DNA of 64,000 bases from positions 3,596,001-3,660,000 of the forward strand of contig OZ252297.1 of assembly GCA_965250275.1 (NCBI GenBank), read 5' to 3'. Source of the DNA: G965250275 sp965250275. GTDB lineage: Bacteria > Pseudomonadota > Alphaproteobacteria > Rhodobacterales > Rhodobacteraceae. The stretch's first letter is position 1. Every line of letters begins with the position of its first letter. The translations under genes and the position numbers were made by a program. Positions 42,096 to 51,215 of the stretch are shown here, piece after piece. The notes below the pieces were generated by a model that saw nothing but the letters and a program-made list of their open reading frames with translations, ran no database searches and was not told the DNA's origin.

Positions 42096-43065
42096 CTTGG
42101 TTGAGCAGACGACCCACGACCTCTTCCAGAATGCCAGCCTCAACTGCGACCGTCGCAAACGTCCGCCGATGAGCGTGTGGTGACCAGATCAGTTTGCGTG
42201 GGTTGGTGATGCGCCCGCTCTCGCTCTTTGGTGACGGAAAGACCCAACGTTCGCTCAACCCTCGGACGGGCGCCAGGATCTCATGGTGCCGCTGCAGGAT
42301 TGGCAAATCAAAGCTGCGTCCGTTCTTTGTCATCGGCAAGTGGATGTGATCTTCACGAATGTCATTCCATGTCAGGTTCAATGCTTCTGACTTGCGCAAA
42401 CCGGTGAATAGCAAAAGCTCATAGAACGCCTCGTGAATTGGATGATCCAAACCATCGACTTCGTCACGCCAGGCTCGAAGATCCTCAATGATGGTTTGCG
42501 GCGGTCTTTCATCGAACCATTCTATGGCCATGGTCGGACATTCGGGCAAATCATGCACACGACGTGCATGGTTCCAGACCGTACGAAAGTACTTAAGAAG
42601 GTGATTGGCCGCTGAGGGCGTCTTTGCCAGGGACCGGTGCTTTTCGACAACATCCGACTTGGTGATCTCATCAAGCGGCATGGTCAACCACGCCTTGAGA
42701 TGCAGTTCGAACTGCTGGCGCAAAGCCTTGCGATGCTCGTCGGATCGAAGCTTGGGACGCGCAAGATAACTCTCCATGGCCACCTGCAGGGTCGGCGCGC
42801 CGATCTGCAGAGACCGCCCTGCTCCACGCCCCCAATCCAATGCAAACCCCAGCGCAGCCTGCCGCGCGACATCAGCTGAAATCACTGGATAGCGTCCAAT
42901 AAGCACGCGCCGTGTTTGCCCGCCGACATCTTTCTGAAAGTACCAGGTCTTGGCCTTCTTGCCGACAAAGAGAACGAACCCCTTTACTTCGGCATCCCAG
43001 TGCTTGGCGGTCCCGCTTTTTGCAGGTGGCAACTTGCGGACAAAGGTCTCAGTGAGCTTTGGCAT
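42091..43065 (-). pseudogene. truncated integrase copy lacking His and Tyr of the active site
   Basis: Codons 1-322 are the same as in the integrase at 5785-6861, then the frame reads Gln-Ala and stops. The break falls immediately before His323, so His323 and the nucleophile Tyr333 are missing and the protein cannot recombine DNA. The Arg, Lys and HxxR residues remain. The near-perfect nucleotide identity shows either a recent duplication or arrival of two very similar elements. Confidence 0.95.
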
Positions 43066-43238
43066 TTTGTCGGTTTTTTGTCGGTAACTGCATGATACTG
43101 AGTGATACCCGGTGCAACTCTACGCAATCATTTATTCAACAAAATGAAACGTATAGCAACTAGATGCAACCCGATGAAACTCATACCACTTGCTTGGAAG
43201 GCTCTTATGATACCATTTCACCATACCCGCCAAGAATG
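42099..43238. repeat. 1.1-kb direct repeat, copy 2
   Basis: Partner of 5895-7034 in the same orientation, offset 36,204 bp, with one substitution seen at 43088. It contains the truncated integrase, the arm-type repeats and the tRNA-Gly 5' half. Confidence 0.93.
43192..43230 (-). pseudogene. 5' half of tRNA-Gly(UCC), attachment-site copy 2
   Basis: The same 39 nt as at 6988-7026. The upstream promoter-like region (TTGACC, 17-nt spacer, CACCAC) is similar to, but not the same as, copy 1. Here the DNA beyond is likely host chromosome. The missing 3' half was not seen anywhere in the window. Confidence 0.85.
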
Positions 43239-43539
43239 TGTGCGTGGTGGATCATGACCGAAACAAGGTCAAATCCCCTAAGCGATTGCACTCCCAAGAA
43301 CCGAGGCGAGAGCGCTAGACGCCCGCCTCGCGGTTTAGGCGGGAAGCGGAAGCTCGCTGCAAGCAGGAACATTCGGTGCTTAGGGCGGGAGCAAACATTC
43401 GCTGTAGTGCTAAGGCAGAGCATCAGCAAACAGGATATCTACGCTGCGCTCGCAACGTGCTTGAAAACTTGTGAAAGGCAGTAATGGGTCGGTGTCCCAT
43501 CCCACCAAGCAGAGATCAAATTAACTGAACGCATTGCCC
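43231..43539. other. gene-free stretch right of the second attachment site
   Basis: About 310 bp. It holds the diverged tRNA promoter remnant, a hairpin with arms CCCGCCT (43322-43328) and AGGCGGG (43337-43343), and decayed repeat words (AACATTCGGTGC, AACATTCGCTG). No gene is seen. Confidence 0.5.
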
Positions 43540-44427
43540 TTAGAACTTCGCCAATATCCAGTCACGAAACACACGAGCAGAGTCACTTTCCTCTGACACA
43601 AAAAGAAAGTACCAATCCCGTTTCAAGGGTGCCAAATCCTTCATCCGCCTGAGCGTCCGGGTTTCAAGAAATGAGTCGACAAGTGGATGGCCCGCCAAGG
43701 CAATGCCCTGCCCCTCGATCGCGGCCTGGAGCATGTTGATGTAAGTGTTCATCTGAATGCCAGCGCGCGCCTCCGGCGGTGAAAGACCATGATGTCGGAA
43801 CCAATACGGCCATCCCGCTTGGGGCCGATAGGTGCCCGAAAGATAGAGCAATCGTTCCTGCAGCAGGTCCGTCACCGAGCGCAACTCGGTGCGAGCCTCG
43901 TAGCCAGGGGAAAATACAGGAAAGATCTCTTCCTGCATGATCGGTTCCCAACCCGGGCCTTCAGGTTTTGTAGGACTGTACCGGACAGCGACATCAATGC
44001 CCTCTGAAGCCAGGTCCAGGTTGCGGTCCGACGCCACGAGATTGACCTCAATGTCGGGATGCTTCGCCCCGAAGTCGACCAGTCGGGGCATAAGCCAATA
44101 CGTTGCAAAGGCGGAAGTGACCGTAATGGTTACGCGCATCTTTGACGTACTGGCGCGTTGCTGGATCATGGCATCTGAGATGGCCTGAAGTGCGGGATTA
44201 ACCGTTCGAGAAAACACCTCGCCACTGCGGGTCAGTGTGACGTTCCGGTGGTTGCGTATGAAAAGACGCGTGCCAAGCGCCTGTTCCAGTTCTGCAATCT
44301 GGCGACTAACGGCAACCCGGGAGACGCCAAGTTCGCGAGCTGCAGCCGTAAAGTTTTCGGACATGCATGCAGCACGGAAAGTCACTATATTCTTCAGTAA
44401 ATGAACGTCTCTTCGCAAATTGTCCAT
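43540..44427 (-). CDS. LysR-family regulator of the choline-sulfate locus
   Basis: 295 residues. The N-terminal HTH is FTAAARELGVSRVAVSRQIAELEQALGTRLF, followed by an effector domain of the GcvA/AmpR-like type (DLASEGIDVAVRYSP). It is divergent from the transporter gene at 44532 with a 104-bp shared control region, so it probably regulates the proXVW-betC operon in response to choline sulfate or choline (inference). Confidence 0.9.
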   Translation of the reverse strand: MDNLRRDVHLLKNIVTFRAACMSENFTAAARELGVSRVAVSRQIAELEQALGTRLFIRNHRNVTLTRSGEVFSRTVNPALQAISDAMIQQRASTSKMRVTITVTSAFATYWLMPRLVDFGAKHPDIEVNLVASDRNLDLASEGIDVAVRYSPTKPEGPGWEPIMQEEIFPVFSPGYEARTELRSVTDLLQERLLYLSGTYRPQAGWPYWFRHHGLSPPEARAGIQMNTYINMLQAAIEGQGIALAGHPLVDSFLETRTLRRMKDLAPLKRDWYFLFVSEESDSARVFRDWILAKF

Positions 44428-44531
44428 AAATCACTGGTTAACACTGTGTCACGAACTCTACAACTTCTCAGACGGTTTTTCTTGTCTACTCTGACCAGCA
44501 ATCAATCAAAAACACCTCAGGGAGACCCACA

Positions 44532-45488
44532 ATGAAAAAACTCACATTTCACGCTGCTGTATCCGCATTGGTGCTTTCCACATCCGTGTTTGCCGAAGGC
44601 ATGCCCGGCAAAGGCGTCAGCGTTGAACCGATCAAAGGCTCACCGGCCAATGCCTGGTTTCAGCATATGGTTGTCCAGCTGGGATTGGAGGCGTTGGGCT
44701 ATGACGTGGGCGAGCACCGGGAAGCTGATTTCCCGGCACTGCACCTTGCCGTTTCATCGGGGGATGCCGACTACACGGTGAACCATTGGAAGCCCTTGCA
44801 TAACGATTTCTTCGATAAGTCCGGCGGTGACGGGACCATGGTGCGCGCGCACGCTGTCATCACCGGGGCCGGACAGGGCTACTTTATCGACAAAAAGACG
44901 GCCGAAGAGCACGGCATTACCAACCTGGGTCAGTTGGCGGACCCAGAGGTGGCCAAGCTGTTTGATGGCAATGACGACGGGCTTGCAAACTTGTCTGGAT
45001 GCAATCCTGGTTGGGGGTGCGAAATCGCAATCGAGGCACATCTGGACAAATATGATCTTCGCGACGCGGTGCAGCATGATCAGGGCAGCTATTTCGCGAT
45101 CATGGCGGACACGATAACACGCTACAACGAAGGCGGATCGATCCTCTACTACACCTGGACGCCGAACTGGATCAGTGACGTGCTGGTTCCTGGTGAGGAT
45201 GTGGTCCAGATCGGTGTACCATCTGAAAGCGGCGAGATGGATCCGGGCTTTGCCGTCAATGATGTCTACGTCGTGGCCAACAAGGATTTCATGGAAGAAA
45301 ACCCGGCAGCGGCCAAGTTCCTGAGCATCGTGGAAATCCCGATCTCTGCCGTCAACGCAGCTCAGGTCAAACTGCGAGATGGGGAAGATACGGTTGAAGA
45401 CTTCCGACGCCATGCCGAAGACTGGGTTGCGGCAAATCAGGAACAATTCGACACTTGGGTGGCTGAAGCTGCCGCGGTCGCAAACTAA
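44532..45488 (+). CDS. ProX-type quaternary-amine ABC binding protein
   Basis: 318 residues. The signal peptide MKKLTFHAAVSALVLSTSVF is cleaved near FAEG. The mature OpuAC/ProX fold has GSPANAWFQHMVVQLGLEAL, DADYTVNHWKPLH and LYYTWTPNW; aromatic residues of this kind form the cation-pi box of betaine and choline binders. With betC in the operon the likely ligand is choline-O-sulfate, choline or glycine betaine. GGGAG precedes the start. Confidence 0.92.
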   Translation: MKKLTFHAAVSALVLSTSVFAEGMPGKGVSVEPIKGSPANAWFQHMVVQLGLEALGYDVGEHREADFPALHLAVSSGDADYTVNHWKPLHNDFFDKSGGDGTMVRAHAVITGAGQGYFIDKKTAEEHGITNLGQLADPEVAKLFDGNDDGLANLSGCNPGWGCEIAIEAHLDKYDLRDAVQHDQGSYFAIMADTITRYNEGGSILYYTWTPNWISDVLVPGEDVVQIGVPSESGEMDPGFAVNDVYVVANKDFMEENPAAAKFLSIVEIPISAVNAAQVKLRDGEDTVEDFRRHAEDWVAANQEQFDTWVAEAAAVAN

Positions 45489-45501
45489 CCTCGCTGCAAC
45501 T

Positions 45502-45523
45502 GGAGCGTCTGAAATGGCGCTCC
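45502..45523 (+). terminator. intra-operon stem-loop after the binding-protein gene
   Basis: GGAGCG (45502-45507) pairs with CGCTCC (45518-45523) around a 10-nt loop in the gap before the ATPase gene. No T tract follows. It probably sets higher binding-protein expression. Confidence 0.55.
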
Positions 45524-45548
45524 GCCTTTCTCTGGCACGGAGGTTCTC

Positions 45549-46568
45549 ATGTCAGACGTTCAAATCGAATGCCGGAGCTTATGGAAGATCTACGGAGCGC
45601 AGGCTGAACAAGCATTGCAGGCGGTTCGCACCGATAGTCTGAGCAAGGATGAAGTGCGGGACAGGTTTGACTGCGTCCTTGGTGTGCGTGACGCCACTTT
45701 CAGCGTCAATCGCGGAGAGATCTTTTGCATCATGGGGCTGTCGGGGTCTGGCAAGTCTACACTGGTGCGGCACATCAACCGTCTGATCGAACCCACAGCC
45801 GGGGAAATTCATGTAGCCGGGCAGCGCGTAGATCAGATGAATGAAACCAATCTGCGGAAATTGCGGGCCGAAACCATCGGGATGGTGTTTCAGCACATGG
45901 CCCTCTGGCCCCACCGGACGCTGGCCGAGAATGTAGCATTTGGCCTTGAGGTGCGGGATATTCCGCTTGAGACGCGCCGCAAGGCCGCAGAAGTGGCCCT
46001 CGCCTCGATGGACTTGAGCGGGTGGGAGGATCACTACCCCGATCAGCTGTCGGGCGGCATGCAGCAACGTGTCGGGCTGGCCCGCGCGCTGGCGGCGGAC
46101 CCGGACATTCTGTTGATGGATGAGCCCTTTTCGGCGCTCGACCCGCTGATCCGCCGGCAGTTGCAGGATCAATTCCTGGCCTTGTCACAGAAGGTTAAGA
46201 AAACCACCGTCTTCATCACGCACGATCTGGATGAGGCCATCCGCATGGGCGATCAGATCGCCATCATGAACGACGGCGTGATCGTTCAGATCGGCACCCC
46301 AGAAGAAATCGTGACAAACCCCAAGGACGCCTATGTGGCCGAATTCGTGAAAGGCATCAGCCGCGTGAATTTGGTGCGCGCCGAAACCATCATGTCTCCG
46401 TTCGATGGGCGCGAAGCTACGACCAAGACGGTGCCCCTGGGCAGTGAGCTTGGCGAGATCATGGATGAATTCATGACCGATCAAGCACCAGTCACAGTCG
46501 TCAATGGCGATAGCTCTGCGGTCGGTCAAATCACCATCACGGACGCCCTGCGCGCCCTGCGCGGATAG
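45549..46568 (+). CDS. ProV-type ABC ATPase
   Basis: 339 residues. Walker A is GLSGSGKST, the signature is LSGGMQQRVGLARAL and Walker B is LLMDEPFSALDP, with the family-typical N-terminal extension before the first strand (SLWKIYGAQAEQALQAV). It is shorter than E. coli ProV, and the C-terminal CBS region looks reduced. It energises uptake with the adjacent binding protein and permease. GGAGG precedes the start. Confidence 0.93.
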   Translation: MSDVQIECRSLWKIYGAQAEQALQAVRTDSLSKDEVRDRFDCVLGVRDATFSVNRGEIFCIMGLSGSGKSTLVRHINRLIEPTAGEIHVAGQRVDQMNETNLRKLRAETIGMVFQHMALWPHRTLAENVAFGLEVRDIPLETRRKAAEVALASMDLSGWEDHYPDQLSGGMQQRVGLARALAADPDILLMDEPFSALDPLIRRQLQDQFLALSQKVKKTTVFITHDLDEAIRMGDQIAIMNDGVIVQIGTPEEIVTNPKDAYVAEFVKGISRVNLVRAETIMSPFDGREATTKTVPLGSELGEIMDEFMTDQAPVTVVNGDSSAVGQITITDALRALRG

Positions 46569-46577
46569 GAGAACGAC

Positions 46578-47495
46578 ATGGATCTGTGGAACATCTTTGA
46601 CACCGAATGGGTGCCTGTCGGGACGTGGGTGGAAACGCTGCTGCAATGGGTGGTGGATAACTTCAGGTTTGTCTTTCAGGCCATCAAGTTGCCGTTCGAT
46701 ATCGTGCTTACGGGGCTTGAAGACGCGCTGACCGGCGCGCCGGATCTCTTGATGCTTGCGATCATCGTCCTGGTGGCCTGGCAGGCAGGCGGGCGGCGGC
46801 TGGCGGGGGTCTCTGCCGCGTCGATGCTGGCCATAGGGCTGATGGGTGCCTGGGAAGAAAGTATGGTGACACTCTCCATCGTGCTGACTTGCGTAATCTT
46901 CTGTTCGCTGATTGGCATTCCCCTGGGGATCATGGCCGCGCGCAACGACAGGTTCTGGATCGTCCTGCGCCCGTTGTTGGATCTCATGCAGACGATTCCA
47001 TCTTTCGTTTACCTCGTACCGATTGTGATGCTGTTTTCGATCGGCAATGTCTCGGGTGTGATTGTGACCTTCATTTACGCGCTGCCGCCGGTTGTGCGTC
47101 TGACGAACCTTGGCATCCGGCAGGTGCGCGCCGACATGGTAGAGGCTGCGCGCGCCTTTGGAGCGAGCAAACGGCAGACATTGATCAAGGTGGAGTTGCC
47201 GCTGGCTATGCCCACAATCATGGCCGGTGTGAATCAGACCATTATGATGGCGCTTTCGATGGTGGTTGTAGCCTCTATGATCTCGGTCACCGGGCTGGGT
47301 CAGATGGTGCTGCGCGGGATCGGGCGGTTGGATATGGGGCTGGCAACTGTCGGGGGCTTGGGCATTGTGTTCCTCGCCATCGTCATCGACCGGGTCAGCC
47401 AGAGCTTTGGCACATCCGCCCGCGACCGTGGCCACAAAAAGTGGTACGAGACCGGCCCGGTTGGTGCCTTGCGCAAGCTGGCCGGACGGGGTTGA
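46578..47495 (+). CDS. ProW-type ABC permease
   Basis: 305 residues with a hydrophilic N-terminus and about six or seven spans. The EAA loop is EAARAFGASKRQTLIKVELP. TIPSFVYLVPIVMLF and TGLGQMVLRGIGRLD are typical of OpuAB/ProW. It forms the membrane channel of the quaternary-amine transporter. A 9-nt gap separates it from the ATPase gene. Confidence 0.93.
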   Translation: MDLWNIFDTEWVPVGTWVETLLQWVVDNFRFVFQAIKLPFDIVLTGLEDALTGAPDLLMLAIIVLVAWQAGGRRLAGVSAASMLAIGLMGAWEESMVTLSIVLTCVIFCSLIGIPLGIMAARNDRFWIVLRPLLDLMQTIPSFVYLVPIVMLFSIGNVSGVIVTFIYALPPVVRLTNLGIRQVRADMVEAARAFGASKRQTLIKVELPLAMPTIMAGVNQTIMMALSMVVVASMISVTGLGQMVLRGIGRLDMGLATVGGLGIVFLAIVIDRVSQSFGTSARDRGHKKWYETGPVGALRKLAGRG

Positions 47496-47501
47496 GGCGA
47501 C

Positions 47502-49022
47502 ATGGCACGACCCAACATCCTCTTTATTCAGGTGGATCAGCTGACCGCCGCTTCGCTGAGGTGTTATGGCGACACGGTTTGCCATGCGCCCCATCTGGAT
47601 CGTCTCGCTGAGAGCGGCACGGTGTTTGATACCGCCTATTGCAACTTCCCGCTCTGTGCCCCGTCCCGGTTTTCAATGGCGTCTGGCCAACTGTGTTCCG
47701 CCATCGGGGCCTTCGACAATGCCGCTGAAATGCCCGCCTCCGTCCCCACCTATGCGCATTACCTGCGCGCGGCCGGGTATCAAACAGCGCTTTCTGGCAA
47801 GATGCACTTCATTGGTCCGGACCAGTATCACGGGTTCGAAAGGCGCCTGACACCCGATCTTTATCCGGCCGATTTCAGCTGGGTCCCCAGCTGGGGAAAT
47901 GAGGGCAAACGGGACACAAATGATGCCCGAGCGGTGATGGTGTCAGGTGTGTGCGAGCGGACGGTGCAGATCGACTTCGACGAAGCCGTGACGGCCGGCG
48001 CGATACAGCACCTCTACGATCTCGCACGGTCAGACGACCCCCGTCCGTTCTTTCTTCAGGTATCCTACACGCACCCGCATGAACCCTATCTGTGCCGAAA
48101 GGAATACTGGGACCTTTACGAGGGCGTGGACATTCCGCTGCCCCGTGTTCCTGCCATGTCGGCCAATGAACACGACCCACATTCGCGCCGTCTGCTGAGC
48201 GATTTTGCAATGCTGGATCAGACGTTTGCTGTTGCTGATATCTCGCGTGCGCGGCGGGCTTACTATGGCTCCATCAGCTATATCGACGCGATGGTGGGCA
48301 AGGTCCTGGCAACGCTGGATGCGATTGGGCAGGCAGACAATACTGCGATCATCTTTACGTCCGACCATGGCGAGATGCTCGGCGAGCGAGGCATGTGGTT
48401 TAAGAAACATTTCTTTGAACCCGCGCTAAGGATCCCTCTGATCATGAAGTTGCCTGGTGACCCGCCGCGCCGCATCCAGACACCTGTCTCTCTGCTCGAT
48501 CTGCTGCCCACCTTTATGGGCATTGCTGAAGGGTCGAAATGGAACAGCGATGTTGAGAAGCTGGAGGGTACAGACCTCACCGCAATGCTTGGAGCCGAAC
48601 CAGTGTTGGTTCGCCCAATTTATGCGGAATACCTGGCCGAAGCGACGCCGTCGCCGCTCATCATGATCCGCAAAGGCCGATACAAATTTGTTTGGTCCAA
48701 TGATGACCCGTTCCTTCTTTTTGATCTGGAAAGCGACCCAGACGAGCTCAAAAACCTGGCGGGCGACACGGACCAAAGCGAAACGGTGACGGCGTTCGAA
48801 ACACTAGTCCGCGAGAAATGGGATACAGAGACCCTGACGTCTCGGATCGTCCAAAGCCAAAGACGCCGCCGTCTCATCCTTGATGGATACGCCTATGGCA
48901 AGAAGCCGCGATGGAACCATGATGAAAGCCCAGAGGATACGGTAATCTGGTACCGCGGTGATCAGGGTTACAATGAATGGGCGTTCTCGTTTCTTCCAAT
49001 TCAACTCGAAGACGGGCCTTAG
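47502..49022 (+). CDS. betC: choline-sulfatase BetC
   Basis: 506 residues of the type I sulfatase fold. The formylglycine motif C-x-P-S-R is present as LCAPSRFSMASG with Cys52. N-terminal metal ligands are in FIQVDQLTA, and FTSDHGEMLGERGMW carries the late Asp-His ligands. The C-terminal WYRGDQGYNEWAFSFLP region is typical of choline sulfatases. It cleaves choline-O-sulfate to choline and sulfate in the cytoplasm. It is the last gene of the transporter operon, 6 nt after the permease gene. Confidence 0.93.
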   Translation: MARPNILFIQVDQLTAASLRCYGDTVCHAPHLDRLAESGTVFDTAYCNFPLCAPSRFSMASGQLCSAIGAFDNAAEMPASVPTYAHYLRAAGYQTALSGKMHFIGPDQYHGFERRLTPDLYPADFSWVPSWGNEGKRDTNDARAVMVSGVCERTVQIDFDEAVTAGAIQHLYDLARSDDPRPFFLQVSYTHPHEPYLCRKEYWDLYEGVDIPLPRVPAMSANEHDPHSRRLLSDFAMLDQTFAVADISRARRAYYGSISYIDAMVGKVLATLDAIGQADNTAIIFTSDHGEMLGERGMWFKKHFFEPALRIPLIMKLPGDPPRRIQTPVSLLDLLPTFMGIAEGSKWNSDVEKLEGTDLTAMLGAEPVLVRPIYAEYLAEATPSPLIMIRKGRYKFVWSNDDPFLLFDLESDPDELKNLAGDTDQSETVTAFETLVREKWDTETLTSRIVQSQRRRRLILDGYAYGKKPRWNHDESPEDTVIWYRGDQGYNEWAFSFLPIQLEDGP

Positions 49023-49348
49023 TTCCAAAGTCCTGAATTTTCCGACATCGAAACACCACTTGCTTCTCCGCTGTTGCCCCGCCCGTCGAACCCGGCCATC
49101 TATCGGTCGCGAGAGGGCGGGAACGAGGGCACCTCGTGTCCGCTTTTGGTAAGCTGCCGTGCAGCGGAGCAAGCTTCATTGAAGGTTCGATTGTTGCAAT
49201 GACTGTTTGAGGCCGTCGTCGCACCCCAAGGTTTGGACCAAGTTCTTGATGGCTGCGCCTACTCCAATGTCTTTAAAAATCGACCTATTGGAATTGCTGC
49301 ATCGTGCTGGAACAAGAACACCGAACAGCGTTGCGGAGTTGTCCGCCC
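49023..49348. other. gene-free stretch between convergent operons
   Basis: About 330 bp separating betC from the convergent TRAP operon. A distant pair of CCCGCCC (near 49079) and GGGCGGG arms and decayed repeat words (GTGTCCGCTTTTGG, TGCAGCGG) are seen. There is no clear terminator and no gene. Confidence 0.5.
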
Positions 49349-50605
49349 CTAGCGGATGATCAAACCAGGAAACACGCTGATCAGCACCACAACCACACTG
49401 GCCACCGCAACGAAAGGCAATGCCGATTTGAAGATCACACCGGCTTTCGTATTGGACACTGTTGCCGCCACATAGAGCGCGACACCCACAGGCGGCGTCA
49501 CCAGACCAAGCGTCAGGTTCAGGCAAAGCACAACGCCCAGGTGATAAGGATCAATGCCATAGACAGCCGTTGCGACGGGCAGAATGATCGGCACAACCAT
49601 GATCAGCGCAGGAATGCCGTCGATGATCATCCCGACAGCCAGCATGATCAGATTGACGAGCAACAGGAAGAGAATGGGATGTTCGGCAACGGTTACCACC
49701 CAGTCAGCAAGGCTTTGCGGTATCTGGCCATAGATCAAAATCCAGCTGAACACGTTCGCCGTGGCGACCATGAACAACACCAGCGCCGCATTCGATCCCG
49801 CGGTCAGCAGCATTTTCGGGATGTCACGGTCATCCAGTTCGCGGGTAACAAACCTGCCAATCAGATAGGCCATAACGGCGGCAATCGCCGCCGATTCAGT
49901 TGGCGTGGCAATGCCCCACAGAATGCTGCCGATGATCGAGGCTGGGATCACCAGCGTCAGCAACCCGTCCCGTAACAATGCGATCCGCTCGGCGCGGGAC
50001 AGCGCGGGCGCGACCGGGAACGGATTGTAGAGCCCAATGACAAAGATTACGACCATGAACCCCAAGGCCATCAGCAGGCCCGGCACGATCCCTGCTATGA
50101 ACAGATCTCCAATCGAGATTTGCGCAAGGACTCCATAAACGACAAACATCATCGAAGGCGGGATAATGGGTGACAACAGGCCCGCTGATGTCGTTGTCGC
50201 AATCGCAAAGGTCTTTTGATATCCCGCCCGCTCCATTTCGGGCACCATCACCTTGGACATGATCGAAATCTGCGCCGTGGCCGACCCCAGGATCGAAGCC
50301 ATCATCATGTTGGCGAGGATGTTCACATAGACCAGCCCGCCCTTCATCGTGCCGACCACGGCACGCGCCATCCCGATGAGACGCGTTGTGATGCCCCCGC
50401 CGTTCATCATTTCACCCACCATCATGAACAGCGGAATTGCCAACAGGCCGTATTTGCCAATGCCAGATTGCAACTGGAGCGCATAAGAACCGATAAGGGC
50501 GGTGTTTCCGGTATCGAGAACATAGATCGCCGCAGAGACGGCCAGAACGATGCCAATTGGCGCTCCGACAAAGAGCAGAACAACAAAGGCAAGAGCCGTG
50601 ATCAT
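49349..50605 (-). CDS. TRAP transporter large permease (DctM type)
   Basis: 418 residues with about 12 spans. GSATAQISIMSKVMVP, SPIIPPSMMFVVYG and TPPVGVALYVAATV are the DctM landmarks. It is the last gene of the catabolic operon read from 57140, and its start overlaps the DctQ stop (ATGA). The substrate is not known; the enzymes upstream suggest a hydroxy- or keto-acid. Confidence 0.93.
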   Translation of the reverse strand: MITALAFVVLLFVGAPIGIVLAVSAAIYVLDTGNTALIGSYALQLQSGIGKYGLLAIPLFMMVGEMMNGGGITTRLIGMARAVVGTMKGGLVYVNILANMMMASILGSATAQISIMSKVMVPEMERAGYQKTFAIATTTSAGLLSPIIPPSMMFVVYGVLAQISIGDLFIAGIVPGLLMALGFMVVIFVIGLYNPFPVAPALSRAERIALLRDGLLTLVIPASIIGSILWGIATPTESAAIAAVMAYLIGRFVTRELDDRDIPKMLLTAGSNAALVLFMVATANVFSWILIYGQIPQSLADWVVTVAEHPILFLLLVNLIMLAVGMIIDGIPALIMVVPIILPVATAVYGIDPYHLGVVLCLNLTLGLVTPPVGVALYVAATVSNTKAGVIFKSALPFVAVASVVVVLISVFPGLIIR

Positions 50606-51153
50606 GACGCGTTGCCTTGAGTGCCAGAGCCAGTAAGATCGCGCATCAGGCAGGCGGCGCTATGGATGCTCAGGGTAACAGCGAAAATCGGCATGATCAG
50701 GAAGAACCACAATCGACGCACCCCGATCGTATTGGTGACCTCCTGATAGACGCTATTGAACGTATTCTCAAAGAAGACAGCCCGGTCAAATCCATGCAGG
50801 GCCAGTGTTGCTGGGTCAAACCAGATCCAGCAGGCATAGGCCAGAAACAGGGCAAACCCCAGATTGACGCACTGAACGGTAATCGACATCCGTCGGCGAG
50901 TCGCGCCGGATACCGCGTCTGACAAAAGCGTGACGGCGAAATTGCGGCGCTGTGCGAACATCAGACTTGAGCCCACAAACGCGAAAATGACCATCAGATT
51001 GATCGCAAGTTCATCTACCCAGTAGAGCGACCGGTTTACCGCACGACTGGCGACATTCAGGATCATCAGCGACAGCACCGCCGCAACCAGAACTTTCAGT
51101 ACCAGCGCCTCGATCCTGGCAATACCGTCTGACGCGTTCAGGATAATCCTCAT
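50602..51153 (-). CDS. TRAP transporter small permease (DctQ type)
   Basis: 183 residues, four spans. VDELAINLMVIFAFVGSSLMFAQRRNFAV is the DctQ core. It partners the large permease and lies after a stem-loop that follows the binding-protein gene. Confidence 0.92.
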   Translation of the reverse strand: MRIILNASDGIARIEALVLKVLVAAVLSLMILNVASRAVNRSLYWVDELAINLMVIFAFVGSSLMFAQRRNFAVTLLSDAVSGATRRRMSITVQCVNLGFALFLAYACWIWFDPATLALHGFDRAVFFENTFNSVYQEVTNTIGVRRLWFFLIMPIFAVTLSIHSAACLMRDLTGSGTQGNAS

Positions 51154-51177
51154 TCCGTCACCTCACACGGGTTTGGT

Positions 51178-51209
51178 GGGGCCGTCCGCAGCTTTACCCA
51201 GGCGGCCCC
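51178..51209 (-). terminator. stem-loop between dctP and dctQ genes
   Basis: GGGGCCG (51178-51184) and CGGCCCC (51203-51209) form a 7-bp GC stem in the 62-bp gap. It corresponds to the hairpin after uehA. Confidence 0.6.
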
Positions 51210-51215
51210 GTGTAT

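Noticed and set aside
43164..43484. 106-codon frame across the second attachment site
   Set aside because: It runs through the tRNA fragment and repeat remnants, which are non-coding in copy 1.
46185..47594. 469-codon open frame on the minus strand
   Set aside because: It is antisense to the ProW-type permease gene and flanking genes. Its composition is rich in His, Arg, Gln and Pro, as expected for a shadow of a GC-rich gene.
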